Shown here piece after piece: positions 36,301 through 45,676 of a stretch of DNA of 64,000 bases. Source of the stretch: Natronococcus sp. AD-5 (GTDB taxonomy: Archaea; Halobacteriota; Halobacteria; Halobacteriales; Natrialbaceae); contig NZ_CP132295.1 in assembly GCF_030734285.1 (NCBI RefSeq), forward strand, positions 682,001 through 746,000. The letters run 5' to 3'. Position 1 is the stretch's first letter. Every line of letters begins with the position of its first letter. The translations under genes and the position numbers were made by a program. The notes under the pieces were generated by a model. The model did no database searches. It had not been told where the DNA came from and saw nothing but the letters and a program-made list of their open reading frames with translations.

Positions 36301-36325
36301 AGGATTTCAACAGAGCCTAACGTTT
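36301..36325 (-). repeat. Right end of the mobile element: terminal repeat and target duplication
   Basis: AGGATTTCAACAGAGCC (36301-36317) is the exact complement of the left repeat; TAACGTTT (36318-36325) repeats the target sequence of the left flank. Confidence 0.9.
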
Positions 36326-36846
36326 CCGTTGCCACCGGGATGTCGATCAGGGAGACTGCCCGTGGAACGAATGTCAGTGAGGGATACGATCGAGTGCGGC
36401 CGGGTGGCGGCGTAAGATGTGGAGTATCGGCTACGCGGGCGATGACGGCTCGACGCTCGAGGTCAGGTTCGCCGGGCGAGAAGTCCTCGAGCATCGGAAT
36501 ACGATCCGGCTGGTGTCGCACTCGCCGAGTCCTCGCGTGCGATCGATCTGCGCGAGGGTGCGATAGACCCGCCCGAAGCAGCGCTCGAGGCGGGCGCCGT
36601 TACGCTCGCGACCGCCGTGCTCGGGACGATCACCGTCGCGGGGTTGCTCTCGTTTTCCGACGGTTTCGATCGAGTGTCACCGCTACTCGGCGACGATCGT
36701 CAACGTGGCTTTTTCGGCGTTTTCTGTCGTGTCCGTGAAACTAAGTGCTATTCCGCTGGAAAAGTAAAAGGTACAACTAACTCGATCCAGAGCGAAGCTC
36801 AAGTGATTCCAGATATGAAGGTCCGATGCTCGAGGGTGATCGTACC
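36326..36846. other. Degenerate stretch downstream of the mobile element
   Basis: Forward-strand pieces such as GDDGSTLEVRFAGREVLEH (about 36440-36500) and then, in another frame, EGAIDPPEAALEAGAVTLAT (about 36555-36615) look like haloarchaeal protein remnants, but no single frame is open. No family assigned. Confidence 0.4.
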
Positions 36847-38286
36847 GTGACCGATCGTCCCGCTTCACCACTCACGCGCGCAGGGTCCTTTTTCACACGC
36901 GCCCGGTCGTTTCTCTCGCGGAATAGACTCCGGGTCACGTTCATAGCGATACTCCTGCTCTCCGCCGCGCTCGTCGCCAGCGCGGCGTCGAACGACGAGC
37001 TCTCGACCGCATCCGAAGCCGAGGTACCGAACGCGCCGGAGACCGACGGGCACACGGTCGTCACCGAGTCCGGACGCGCGGGAACGATCACCGCCTACAC
37101 GCCCGACGGTGAGGTGATGTACTACAACAACACGCGGACGAAGTACTTCGACGCCGATCCCCTCGAGGACGATCCGATGACCGTCGAGTACGCGGCGACG
37201 GACACGATCCACACGGAGGGCCCGACCTGCAGCGATCCGCCGTGTGCGAAAAACGTCATCGAGCGGGTCGATCTCGAAACCGGCGAAGTCGAGGTCGTTT
37301 ACAAGCGCTACGATTACAAAGAGACCGCCGGCGAGTGGCACGATTCGACGCGGATCAACGAAACGCACGTCGCTATCGCCGACATCGTCGACGATCAAGT
37401 GTTCGTCGTGAACACCGAGACGGAGGTCATCGAGTGGCTCTGGGACGCCCAGAGCGACTTCCCGGTCGAGGAGGGCGGACATTATCCGGAAGACTGGGCC
37501 CACATCAACGACGTCGAGTACATCGATGAGGGCCAACACGAGGGGCGGATCATGGCCAGCCTCCGGAACCAGGATCAAGTCGTCTTCCTCGATCCCGACG
37601 AGGGATTAGTCGAGGACTGGACGCTCGGGAGCGAGGACGACTACGAGATCCAGTACGAGCAGCACAACCCCGACTACATCCCCGAGTCGCAGGGCGGTCC
37701 GGCGATCGTCGTCGCCGATTCGGAGAACGGGCGGGTCCAGGAGTTCCAGCGCGAGGACGGTGAGTGGAACCGGACCTGGCAGTGGGAGGACGATCGGATC
37801 CAGTGGCCTCGAGATGCTGACCGACTCCCCAACGGAAACACGCTCATCGCCGACAGCCACGGCAACCGCGTGATAGAGGTCGACGAGTCGGGCGAGATCG
37901 TGTGGGAGGTCGAGTCGACGCTGCCCTACGAAGCGGAACGCCTGGAGACCGGAGCGGAGAGCGAAGACGGCCAAAGCGCGGCCGAACTCGGGCTCGAGTC
38001 GCGCACGAACGACGGCGGCAGCGGCGGCAGTACCGGTGGGAGCGGTAACAGCGGGCTCGTATTCAACCCGTTCGAGTTCCTCGGCGACCTCCTCGCGGAG
38101 CACCTTCCCCACCGGGTGTACAACGCGATGCTCTTCGTGTCGCCGATCTGGATGGGATCGACCGAGTTCGCCGCCATCGGCACCGCACTCCTGACCGGAA
38201 TGACGTGGGCCGGCCTCGAGCTCAGGTGGCTGCTTCACGACGCCGGCGTTCGATTCCGGCTGCCCGTCTACCGGAGGAACGAGTGA
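36847..38286 (+). CDS. Arylsulfotransferase (ASST)-like membrane-anchored protein
   Basis: 479 residues if the GTG at 36847 (GGTGAT six nt upstream) is used; an ATG at 36826 adds seven. An N-terminal membrane segment (VTFIAILLLSAALVASAAS) is followed by a six-bladed-propeller-type region with ASST features: DTIHTEGPTC, HINDVEYIDEG, LRNQDQVVFLDP, ADRLPNGNTLIADSHGNRV and IVWEVESTLPYEAE. A glycine/serine-rich linker and two C-terminal membrane segments follow. ASST enzymes transfer sulfate between phenolic compounds; in haloarchaea these proteins occur in surface-glycan regions and their reaction is uncertain. The extracytoplasmic face is the likely location of the propeller. Confidence 0.75.
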   Translation: MTDRPASPLTRAGSFFTRARSFLSRNRLRVTFIAILLLSAALVASAASNDELSTASEAEVPNAPETDGHTVVTESGRAGTITAYTPDGEVMYYNNTRTKYFDADPLEDDPMTVEYAATDTIHTEGPTCSDPPCAKNVIERVDLETGEVEVVYKRYDYKETAGEWHDSTRINETHVAIADIVDDQVFVVNTETEVIEWLWDAQSDFPVEEGGHYPEDWAHINDVEYIDEGQHEGRIMASLRNQDQVVFLDPDEGLVEDWTLGSEDDYEIQYEQHNPDYIPESQGGPAIVVADSENGRVQEFQREDGEWNRTWQWEDDRIQWPRDADRLPNGNTLIADSHGNRVIEVDESGEIVWEVESTLPYEAERLETGAESEDGQSAAELGLESRTNDGGSGGSTGGSGNSGLVFNPFEFLGDLLAEHLPHRVYNAMLFVSPIWMGSTEFAAIGTALLTGMTWAGLELRWLLHDAGVRFRLPVYRRNE

Positions 38287-38297
38287 TGGAGGCGGGC

Positions 38298-38828
38298 CTA
38301 CCCGCCTATGACGACGAGGTGGCCGCCGAGGAGGTACAGACAGGCGAGGATCGACTGGAAGGACAGCGAACCGAGCGCTGACAGGACGACGAACGACCGG
38401 CCGTCCATCTCCGACAGGCCGGCGGGGACGGTGAGCAGTCCCCGAACGAATAACATCGTATTGCTCCCCGCGACCGCGACGCTGCCCCAGCGATCGAACC
38501 AGCCGTCGAATCGGTCGAGTCGCGATTCCGTGATCGGGAACCACCGTTTCTGGATGACGTACTCGCGCCCGGCGCGGCGGACGAGACAGAACAGTAGGAA
38601 CTGCCCGACCGTCGTTCCGACGACCGCGACGGTGACGATACCAACGGTTTCGGGGATCGACGCGCCGATCAGCGCCAGCGCGCTCGGAACGACGAGTTCG
38701 CTCGGCATGAACCGCAACAGCATCGCGCCCTCGAGGACGCAGAGACCGAACAGTATCGCGAACGCGAGCTCCGATGCGAACAGCGCCTCGACCCAGGACG
38801 GAACCCCCTCGAGTTGCAGTGGGCCCAT
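38298..38828 (-). CDS. DedA-family (VTT-domain) membrane protein
   Basis: 176 residues with four to five helices. Family features are FMPSELVVPSALALIGA (the re-entrant loop with the conserved acidic residue) and the C-terminal half with GSNTMLFVRGLLTVPAGLSEMD. DedA/VTT proteins act in lipid scrambling or undecaprenyl-phosphate recycling in bacteria; in this glycan-rich region, recycling or flipping of polyprenyl carriers is a reasonable inference. It converges with the ASST-like gene with an 11-nt gap. Confidence 0.85.
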   Translation of the reverse strand: MGPLQLEGVPSWVEALFASELAFAILFGLCVLEGAMLLRFMPSELVVPSALALIGASIPETVGIVTVAVVGTTVGQFLLFCLVRRAGREYVIQKRWFPITESRLDRFDGWFDRWGSVAVAGSNTMLFVRGLLTVPAGLSEMDGRSFVVLSALGSLSFQSILACLYLLGGHLVVIGG

Positions 38829-39120
38829 TGTCAGGTAATACTACGCCCCAAATGTAAGCGTTGGCGATTCGTCGGAAGGGGTCGATCGCGACATCGGTAC
38901 GTAACGGAAACGGCCGCGATCCGGAGCCGCGTAACGCCGTTGCCGAAGGATCACCGGCGACAGTGGAACGAGTCTCGCTTCTCTACTGGCGTTCGTCACC
39001 CGCGGATCCGTCGGAACGGTCGGTCGCGCTCGCCGTCGGACTGGCGATCGGCTCGCTCTCGACTCGATTTCGGTCACCTCGAGCCGCCGCGTCGAGAGCT
39101 GCGTCACGAGAGCAGCGGCA

Positions 39121-39618
39121 CTACCCGAACCGAACGAGCGCCGCGGACAGTCCGATCGTCAGAACCAGCGACGCGACCAACGCGGTCGAACCGAGTAGCA
39201 GGAAGACCCGGTTAATCCGGCTGTTCTTGGACTTGAACCAGTTGAGCGTGACGTGGACTCTCGAGAGGGGAGCGAAGGGGCTGATCCCCATCGGCGTCAC
39301 GACGTCTCCCGCGAGGTGGGCGATAATGCTGCCGGTCCCGACGGCGAAGCCGAAGTGAAACGCGAACGGGGCCGAGCGGGCGACGAGCGCCGTACAGAGG
39401 CCGGCGAGCAATCCGACGAACGCGGCGAACCAAACCGTGTGCGTCGGTCCGCGGTGGTGGATCCGCGGTACCGGCTCGTCGATGTCGGGGAGGTTCGCCA
39501 GTCCGACGGCAAGCGCCGCTCCCAGCACCGCCAGTTCGAGCGACCAGTAGTGAGTCACTAGCGGTACGAACGGGGCGTACAGCAAGGCGTTGAATCCGGC
39601 GTGACCTCCGCGATACAT
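39121..39618 (-). CDS. YdjM-like inner-membrane predicted metal-dependent hydrolase
   Basis: 165 residues. It has the family landmarks: N-terminal GGHAGFNALLYAP, the metal site NLPDIDEPVPRIHHRGPTHT, and a later HLAGDVVTPMGISPFAPLS. Four membrane segments alternate with these motifs. The YdjM family (DUF457) is poorly characterised but conserves His/Asp ligands typical of metal-dependent hydrolases. All the expected residues are present. It precedes the AglD-like gene's 3' end on the same strand with a gap of about 70 nt. Confidence 0.85.
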   Translation of the reverse strand: MYRGGHAGFNALLYAPFVPLVTHYWSLELAVLGAALAVGLANLPDIDEPVPRIHHRGPTHTVWFAAFVGLLAGLCTALVARSAPFAFHFGFAVGTGSIIAHLAGDVVTPMGISPFAPLSRVHVTLNWFKSKNSRINRVFLLLGSTALVASLVLTIGLSAALVRFG

Positions 39619-39687
39619 GACGGGTCGACGATCGACCGTTCGCGCCGGACGGAAATGAACCGCTCGATCGACGCGGCGGTCGGACGA

Positions 39688-40707
39688 TCAGCGGAGCGCT
39701 CGGACGCCGAACGCCGACACCGACGCACCGCCGATCAAGACCGGCATCCAGTAGATCGCGCCGCGGAAGATGAGCACGGCCGCGGTGACGGCCGACGCCT
39801 CGATGCCGGTCGTCGGGACGAGCAGCGTAACGAACGCGGCCTCGATTCCGCCGAGCCCGCCCGGGAGCGGGGCCGCGCCGGCGAGATTGGCGAGGGGAAT
39901 CACGAACAGCAGGACGTACGGCGGGACGCTGTACCCGAGAGCGGCGAACGCCGCCGTGAGCGCGGCCGTCTGGAAGAGCCAGCCGCACAACGACAGTCCG
40001 ATCACAGCGGTTAGCCGCGATCGGTCCGTTGCGACGCGCTCGATGTTCTCGAAGAACCGTCCGAGCCGATCCGTGAGGTCCGCCTCGAGCGTCTCGGCGT
40101 CGAAACGTGTGACGCCGAGCCGGCCGATTCGGGGTGCGACGATGGCGGGAAGCCGGTCGATGAGCCCGTCCCGGCGGCGCCAGACGAGTAGCATGGCGAG
40201 CACGATCGCGACGATCAGCGCGACCGCCGAGGCGACGGCCGTCTCGAGTCGATCATCGATGGCGGCGTCGGTCGCGTAGTAGCCGACGCCGACGAGGACG
40301 AGCGAGATGGACGGAATCACGTTGAGAACGTCGACGCTCGCGATGCCGACGAGGCCGGTTTCGTACTCGGAGTCGGAGACTTTCGAGATGAGCAACGCGG
40401 CGACGGGTTCGCCGCCGGCCTGGCCGAACGGCGTGACGTTGTTGGCGAAAACCGCGCCGGCGTAGACGAAAAACGCCTTGCCGATCGGAACGTCGACGCC
40501 GAGCGTGGCGAGGACGGTCCGGAGCATCAAACTCCAGGCGGCCAGCCAGCAGAGCGCGAGACCGATCGTCGCGGCGACCAGGGCGAGATCCGCTGCGAGC
40601 AACGACTCGACGGTGCGACGCGCCCCGACGAGGAAGAATAGGATGGCAAAGATCGCCACCGTCCCGAAAACGCCGACGAGAAACGCCCGCCGGTTACGCT
40701 CGTTCAT
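39688..40707 (-). CDS. AglD/UPF0104-type polytopic membrane protein (lysylphosphatidylglycerol synthase TM region)
   Basis: 339 residues with about eight helices. Family landmarks: NNVTPFGQAGGEPVAALLIS near residue 90 and PLANLAGAAPLPGGLGGIEA near residue 265. This membrane domain occurs in bacterial MprF, where it flips lipids, and in haloarchaeal AglD-type proteins of the N-glycosylation pathway. Here there is no fused glycosyltransferase. A role in moving lipid-linked sugars across the membrane is inferred from family and neighbours. A second homologue sits at 50401-51366. Confidence 0.85.
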   Translation of the reverse strand: MNERNRRAFLVGVFGTVAIFAILFFLVGARRTVESLLAADLALVAATIGLALCWLAAWSLMLRTVLATLGVDVPIGKAFFVYAGAVFANNVTPFGQAGGEPVAALLISKVSDSEYETGLVGIASVDVLNVIPSISLVLVGVGYYATDAAIDDRLETAVASAVALIVAIVLAMLLVWRRRDGLIDRLPAIVAPRIGRLGVTRFDAETLEADLTDRLGRFFENIERVATDRSRLTAVIGLSLCGWLFQTAALTAAFAALGYSVPPYVLLFVIPLANLAGAAPLPGGLGGIEAAFVTLLVPTTGIEASAVTAAVLIFRGAIYWMPVLIGGASVSAFGVRALR

Positions 40708-40812
40708 AGTTGATATGGATCGCTACTGAACTTGAAACGTCTGTTTGCTGTCGCCCGGAGAGCGGCCGGAATTCGACTCGTTTTATTGGGATGGACCCGT
40801 TTATCTCTGGTA

Positions 40813-42390
40813 ATGGAAAGGACTCGTCAGTCGAACGTCCTCTTCGTCGTTCTAGATACGGTCCGAAAGGACCGGCTCGGTCCGTACGGGTACGAGCGAG
40901 GGACGACGCCCGAACTCACGGCGTTCGCCGAGGAGGCGACCGTTTTCGAGTCGGCGGTCGCGCCGGCCCCGTGGACGCTGCCGGTCCACGCCTCGCTGTT
41001 TACCGGTCTGTACCCGAGCCAGCACGGGGCCGACCAGGGGAGTCCGTACCTCGACGACGCCACGACCCTCGCGTCGGTCCTGTCGGCGGCCGACTACGAC
41101 ACCGCGTGTTACTCCTCGAACGCCTGGATCACGCCCTACACCGGCCTCACCGACGGCTTCGACGCCCAGGACTCCTTCTTCGAGGTCCTCCCCGGCGACG
41201 TCCTCTCGGGGCCGCTAGCCGGCGCGTGGCAGGCCATCAACGACAACGACTACCTCCGCAACGCGGCCTCGAAGCTCGTCAGGATCGGCGCGATGGCCCA
41301 CGCCAAACTCGCCAGCGACGAGAGCGCCGATTCGAAGACGCCGTCGGTCGTCGACCGGACGAAGTCGTTCATCGACGACAGCGAGAGCGAGCGGGGCTGG
41401 TTCGCCTTCGTGAACCTGATGGACGCGCATCTTCCCTACTACCCCCCCGAGGAGTACCGCGAAGCGTTCGCCCCAGGCGTCGACCCCGACGACGTGTGTC
41501 AAAATTCCAAGGAGTACAACTCGGGCGCCCGGGCGATCGACGACGAGGAGTGGGACGCGATTCGCGGCCTCTACGACGCCGAAATCGCCCACATGGACGC
41601 CGAGCTCGGCCGCCTGTTCGACTGGCTTCGCGAGACCGACCGGTGGGAGGAGACGACCGTCGTCGTCTGCGCCGACCACGGCGAACTCCACGGCGAACAC
41701 GACCTCTACGGCCACGAGTTCGCCCTCTACGACGAACTGATCAACGTCCCGCTGCTGATAAAACACCCCGACCTCGAGGCCGACCGGCGCGACGATCTGG
41801 TCGAGTTACTCGACTGCTATCACACGATCCTGGAGACGCTGGACGTCGATCCCGACGCGGTAGCCGGGACGGACGGGGAGGGAAGCGCCGTCGCTCGCGA
41901 CTCCACGCGGTCGCTGCTCTCCGACGAGTATCGCGCCTTCGACGAGGCGGCGGAGACGGACCCCGGCCATCGCGCGGTGCTCGAGGCCGAGGACGAAGAC
42001 GACTACGCGTTCGTCGAGTACGCCCAGCCGGTCATCGAACTCCACCACCTCGAGCAGAAAGCGAGCGAGGCCGGTATCGACCTCCCCGAGGGCCACCGGG
42101 CCTACTCGCGGCTGCGCGCCGCCCGCAGTACAGACGCGAAGTACGTCCGCGCCGACCGCATTCCCGACGAGGGCTACCGCCTCGACGAGGATCCCGACGA
42201 GGAATCGCCGATCGACGCGGCGGACGACGAGGCCGTTGCCGCGACCGAACGGGCGCTCGCCCGGTTCGAGGACGCCGTCGGCGGCGCGTGGGACGACCCG
42301 GCCGAGACGGCCGGCGACGGGGCCGATGCTCTGGCGGAGGCCGACGAGGAAACCCGCGACCGGCTGCGCGAACTCGGCTACCTCGAGTGA
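40813..42390 (+). CDS. Sulfatase-like alkaline-phosphatase-superfamily protein without formylglycine site
   Basis: 525 residues from the ATG at 40813, with a TATA-like TTTTATTG about 30-35 nt upstream. The sulfatase fold is clear: NVLFVVLDTVRKDRLGPYGY (metal Asp), CADHGELHGEHDLYGHEFAL (second metal site) and later metal-site residues. At the nucleophile position the usual CxPSR motif is replaced by WTLPVHASLFTG, where Thr aligns with the modified Cys/Ser. It is therefore more likely a phosphotransferase or phosphodiesterase, or a sulfatase-like protein with Thr nucleophile. No signal peptide. It belongs to the glycan region. Confidence 0.8.
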   Translation: MERTRQSNVLFVVLDTVRKDRLGPYGYERGTTPELTAFAEEATVFESAVAPAPWTLPVHASLFTGLYPSQHGADQGSPYLDDATTLASVLSAADYDTACYSSNAWITPYTGLTDGFDAQDSFFEVLPGDVLSGPLAGAWQAINDNDYLRNAASKLVRIGAMAHAKLASDESADSKTPSVVDRTKSFIDDSESERGWFAFVNLMDAHLPYYPPEEYREAFAPGVDPDDVCQNSKEYNSGARAIDDEEWDAIRGLYDAEIAHMDAELGRLFDWLRETDRWEETTVVVCADHGELHGEHDLYGHEFALYDELINVPLLIKHPDLEADRRDDLVELLDCYHTILETLDVDPDAVAGTDGEGSAVARDSTRSLLSDEYRAFDEAAETDPGHRAVLEAEDEDDYAFVEYAQPVIELHHLEQKASEAGIDLPEGHRAYSRLRAARSTDAKYVRADRIPDEGYRLDEDPDEESPIDAADDEAVAATERALARFEDAVGGAWDDPAETAGDGADALAEADEETRDRLRELGYLE

Positions 42391-42499
42391 CGCACCGGAT
42401 CGGACGATACATCACCGCGACGATAGGCTAAGACAGCTAGAGTGAATGTCCAGGCATCGATAAGAATACATAGGTTGACTCAAAATCTCCCTCGTATCG

Positions 42500-43351
42500 A
42501 TGGAAGACCAGCGTTTTCTCGAGTCGGAGTGGGACTACTGTCTGGTCCTGGACGCGTGTCGGTACGACGTGTTCGACGAGGTCTACGACGACTACCTGGA
42601 CGGAACGGTAGAAAAGCGCTGGAGCGCCGGCTCGTCGACGCCGGAGTGGGCTTACCGGACGTTCACCGGCGATCACGACATCGCGTACTTTTCGGGAAAC
42701 CCCTTCATCAACGACCTGGGAATTCCGCTGAACGAACTCAAGTGGGGGGCGAGTTGCGACTACGAGTGGACGGCCACGGCACACATCAGCGACGTCTTCG
42801 ACGTCTGGAAATCGGGTTGGAACGACGAACTCGGAACGGTGCCGCCGGAGGCGCTGGCGAAATCGTTTCGAACCCATCGGGACGCCGCCAGGCGGGCCGA
42901 CCGGACGGTGCTTCACTACATGCAGCCGCACGCACCCTACCTCTCGAGGGGGAAAGGCCAGAAGCTCAAGCAGATCCAGAAGGGCATCAGACGGCAGGAA
43001 GAAGCTCAGGACGACGAAGACGGCGCGTTCACGGCGCTCGGCGACACGATCCGCCCGAAGATCGAACACCGACTCGAGGGGAGCGAACTCGCGCAGAAAG
43101 CCGGTCTCTGGCTCGAACTCGACCCCGCCGACCTCGTCAAGAACGGCACGCGCGAGGCGGCCTTAGAGCTGTACGAGGAGAACCTGCGAATCGCGCTCGA
43201 GGCCGTCGCCGACCTGATCCCGGAACTGGACGGCCGGGTCGTCGTGACCGCCGACCACGGGGAGGCCTTCGGCGAGGAGGGCGTCTGGGAGCACCACATC
43301 GAGACGCACATTCCGTCGCTCATGGAAGTGCCGTGGCTCGAAGTCGAGTGA
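42500..43351 (+). CDS. Short alkaline-phosphatase-superfamily (sulfatase-like) protein
   Basis: 283 residues. It opens with WDYCLVLDACRYDVFDEVYD (metal Asp), has SAGSSTPEWAYRTF at the nucleophile position and ends with VVTADHGEAFGEEGVWEHH, the second metal site. Between them is a charged helical stretch. It is much shorter than typical sulfatases (about 450-550 residues). Homologues of this length are known beside archaeal glycosyltransferases. It may transfer phosphate-linked groups to glycans or lipids; no direct evidence. It precedes two glycosyltransferases in the same direction. Confidence 0.75.
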   Translation: MEDQRFLESEWDYCLVLDACRYDVFDEVYDDYLDGTVEKRWSAGSSTPEWAYRTFTGDHDIAYFSGNPFINDLGIPLNELKWGASCDYEWTATAHISDVFDVWKSGWNDELGTVPPEALAKSFRTHRDAARRADRTVLHYMQPHAPYLSRGKGQKLKQIQKGIRRQEEAQDDEDGAFTALGDTIRPKIEHRLEGSELAQKAGLWLELDPADLVKNGTREAALELYEENLRIALEAVADLIPELDGRVVVTADHGEAFGEEGVWEHHIETHIPSLMEVPWLEVE

Positions 43352-43436
43352 CCGACGGTCGGACTCGTCGGAGCACCGCGGTCGCCGGCTCGCCCCGGCG
43401 ATTTCGATCGACCGAGGGGAACGCAACACGTCCGAG

Positions 43437-44423
43437 ATGAAGATCAGCCACTACTTCGAATTCGAGGCTCACGTCACCGGCGGCATCCGGGAGTCGGTCG
43501 CCCACCAGCGGAAGATTCTGGACCGGCTGGATCTCGAGTACACGACCGAGCCGACTCCCGATGCCGACGTCTTCCACTGCAACCTGCTGGGTCCCCGGTC
43601 GGCGTGGTACGCGAAGCGGGCCCGGTCGCGGGGCGTCCCGGTCGTCGCCCACACGCACGTCACGGCCGAGGACTTCGGAGACAGCTTCCGCTTTACGAAC
43701 GCCCTCGCCAAGCCGCTGAAACCGTACCTCGAGTGGGCGTACGGGCTGGCCGACGCGCTGGTCTGTCCCTCGTCGTACAACCGACGGCTGATCGAGACGT
43801 ACGCGGACGCGCCGACGACCGTCATCTCGAACGGCGTCGACCGCGAGAAGCTCGCGGGCTTCGAGTCCCTCGAGTCGGAGTATCGCGAGCGATACGACCT
43901 CGAGTCGCCCGTGGTCTTTCTGGTCGGCCACGTCATCAAGCGCAAGGGCCTCGAGACGTTCGTCGAACTGGCTCGCCGGCTGCCCGAGTTCGACTTCGCG
44001 TGGTTCGGTCCCCTCGATCTCCCGCTGAAGGGACGGGAGACGACGGCGCTGATCGAGGGTTCACCCGAGAACTGCACGTTCACCGGGTACGTCGACGACA
44101 TCCGCGGTGCGTATGCAGCGGGCGATATCTTCTGTTTCCCGACCCACGAGGAGAACGAGGGGATCGCACTGCTCGAAGCGATGACCGCGGGCAAACCGAT
44201 TCTTGTCCGCGACATCGAACCGTTCTCGTGGCTCGAGGACGGCGAGGACTGCCTGAAGGCCCCGGCGAGAGCGGGGGTCGACGCGTTCGAGGATGCCCTG
44301 GAGCGGCTCGCGAATCCCGAACTCCGGCGTCGACTGGGAACGAACGCGGCCGACCGAAGCGAACGGTTCTCGCTCGAGGCGGTCGCGAACCGGTACCGGA
44401 CCCTGTACGAGGAGGTGATCTGA
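43437..44423 (+). CDS. Glycosyltransferase family 4/GT-B type protein
   Basis: 328 residues. The GT-B fold is seen in an N-terminal half with VFHCNLLGPRSAWYAKRARS and the C-terminal nucleotide-sugar domain (VFLVGHVIKRKGLETFVELA, then HEENEGIALLEAMTAGKPIL, the EX7E motif). It would transfer a hexose from an NDP-sugar to a lipid-linked or surface glycan. The stop is immediately followed by the ATG of a second glycosyltransferase (TGAATG), so the two are co-translated. Cytoplasmic face of the membrane. Confidence 0.88.
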   Translation: MKISHYFEFEAHVTGGIRESVAHQRKILDRLDLEYTTEPTPDADVFHCNLLGPRSAWYAKRARSRGVPVVAHTHVTAEDFGDSFRFTNALAKPLKPYLEWAYGLADALVCPSSYNRRLIETYADAPTTVISNGVDREKLAGFESLESEYRERYDLESPVVFLVGHVIKRKGLETFVELARRLPEFDFAWFGPLDLPLKGRETTALIEGSPENCTFTGYVDDIRGAYAAGDIFCFPTHEENEGIALLEAMTAGKPILVRDIEPFSWLEDGEDCLKAPARAGVDAFEDALERLANPELRRRLGTNAADRSERFSLEAVANRYRTLYEEVI

Positions 44424-45521
44424 ATGAAAATCGGCTTCTTTACGGACAGCTACTTCCCCGAGATCGACGGCGTGACGTACACGATCAAACTCTGGCGAGA
44501 GGAGTTAGAACGGAAGGGCCACGAGGTGTACGTCGTCTACCCGGACGGCGACTACGAACCCGGCGAGCGCGAACTTCCGGTCAAATCGCTTCCGAACCCC
44601 TTCTACGCCGGCTACCGGATTCCGCTGTTCAGGCGGCCCTCGACGCTCCCGGAACTCGACGTCGTCCACTGTCACGGTCCCGCACCGGTCGGCATCCTCG
44701 GACGCTATTACGCCCGGAAACACGACGTACCGACGGTCTACACCCACCACACGCCCCTCGAGGAGTACTTCCACCAGAGCGTCAAACTCGAGTCGATCGC
44801 CGACGCCATGGGGAAGCTGTACGTTCCCCTGGAGAACGCGCTCCTCGAAAGCTTCGATATCGTGACCGCCTCGACCGGGCGAATCGAACGCGACGTCACG
44901 CACGTTCCGCTCCCGGTCGGCATCGATATGGAGTTCTTCCAGCCCGCCGAAACGGACTGGTACCCGGACCGGACGGTGATCGGCTACAGCGGCCGACTCA
45001 GCATGGAGAAAAACGTCAGCGACATCCTTCGGGTCGCGGCTGAGTTACCGGAGTACGAGTTCGTCGTCGTCGGCGAGGGGCCCTACCGCGATTCCCTCGA
45101 GCGGAACGCGCCGGACAACGTCGAGCTTCGGACGTTCCTCCCTCGAGCGGAGTTGCCGATATTTTACTCCTCGATCGACGCGTTCGTAACGGCCTCGACG
45201 GCCGATACGCTCGGCCTGTCCACGCTCGAGGCCAACGCCTGCGGCACGCCCGTCGCCGCGGCCGACGTCGCACCGTTCGACCAGACGATCGGTTCCGACA
45301 ACGGCGAACGGTTCGAGTACGGGGACCTCGAGGCGATGGCCGACGCCATCGAAACGTGCCTCCGAACGGATCGAGACACCAGGGCGGCCGTCGACCGGTA
45401 CGACGTCGATCACACGCTGGAACACCTCGAGGACCTGTATCGCAACGTGCAGACGTCGGGTGAGACGCCGGTGACGGCCGACTGGGGAGTCTCCGAAGAG
45501 TCACAGGAATCGCTCGATTGA
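44424..45521 (+). CDS. Glycosyltransferase family 4 (GT-B) protein
   Basis: 365 residues. N-terminal Rossmann domain: FFTDSYFPEIDGVTYTIKLW (residues 5-24) and DVVHCHGPAPVGILGRYYA; the C-terminal domain begins VIGYSGRLSMEKNVSDILR and has the EX7E-type loop TADTLGLSTLEANACGTPVA. This matches PimB/diacylglycerol-glucosyltransferase-like enzymes that glycosylate lipids. It starts at the nucleotide after the preceding glycosyltransferase stop, so an operon is certain. The acceptor may be a lipid carrier or glycolipid. Confidence 0.9.
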   Translation: MKIGFFTDSYFPEIDGVTYTIKLWREELERKGHEVYVVYPDGDYEPGERELPVKSLPNPFYAGYRIPLFRRPSTLPELDVVHCHGPAPVGILGRYYARKHDVPTVYTHHTPLEEYFHQSVKLESIADAMGKLYVPLENALLESFDIVTASTGRIERDVTHVPLPVGIDMEFFQPAETDWYPDRTVIGYSGRLSMEKNVSDILRVAAELPEYEFVVVGEGPYRDSLERNAPDNVELRTFLPRAELPIFYSSIDAFVTASTADTLGLSTLEANACGTPVAAADVAPFDQTIGSDNGERFEYGDLEAMADAIETCLRTDRDTRAAVDRYDVDHTLEHLEDLYRNVQTSGETPVTADWGVSEESQESLD

Positions 45522-45676
45522 TCGCCCGATCGGGAGCCGTCGGCCGGGCTCGGGTCGATGCAGTACCCGGTCGGATGCCCGTCGCGCCGGTCTGCGATCG
45601 AGTCGGCAGACGGAGCTAGTGACGGTCCGACTCGAGCCCGTCGGAAAAGGTTCGGGTCGCTCGAGACGTCGAACCG

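Larger units (their letters stand above)
34180..36317 (+). mobile_element. IS5-like insertion element carrying a threonine-synthase-like passenger gene
   Basis: The 2,138-bp unit is bounded by perfect 17-bp inverted repeats (34180-34196 and 36301-36317) and flanked by an 8-bp direct repeat TAACGTTT. An 8-bp duplication fits the ISH1 branch of the IS5 family. It encodes a DDE transposase and, downstream in the same direction, a complete threonine-synthase-like gene, both inside the repeats. Base composition and codon use of both genes are less GC-biased than the chromosome. Since only one repeat pair exists and it brackets both genes, the whole unit transposed together. No other transposase or internal copy of the repeat is seen. 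Confidence 0.85.
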
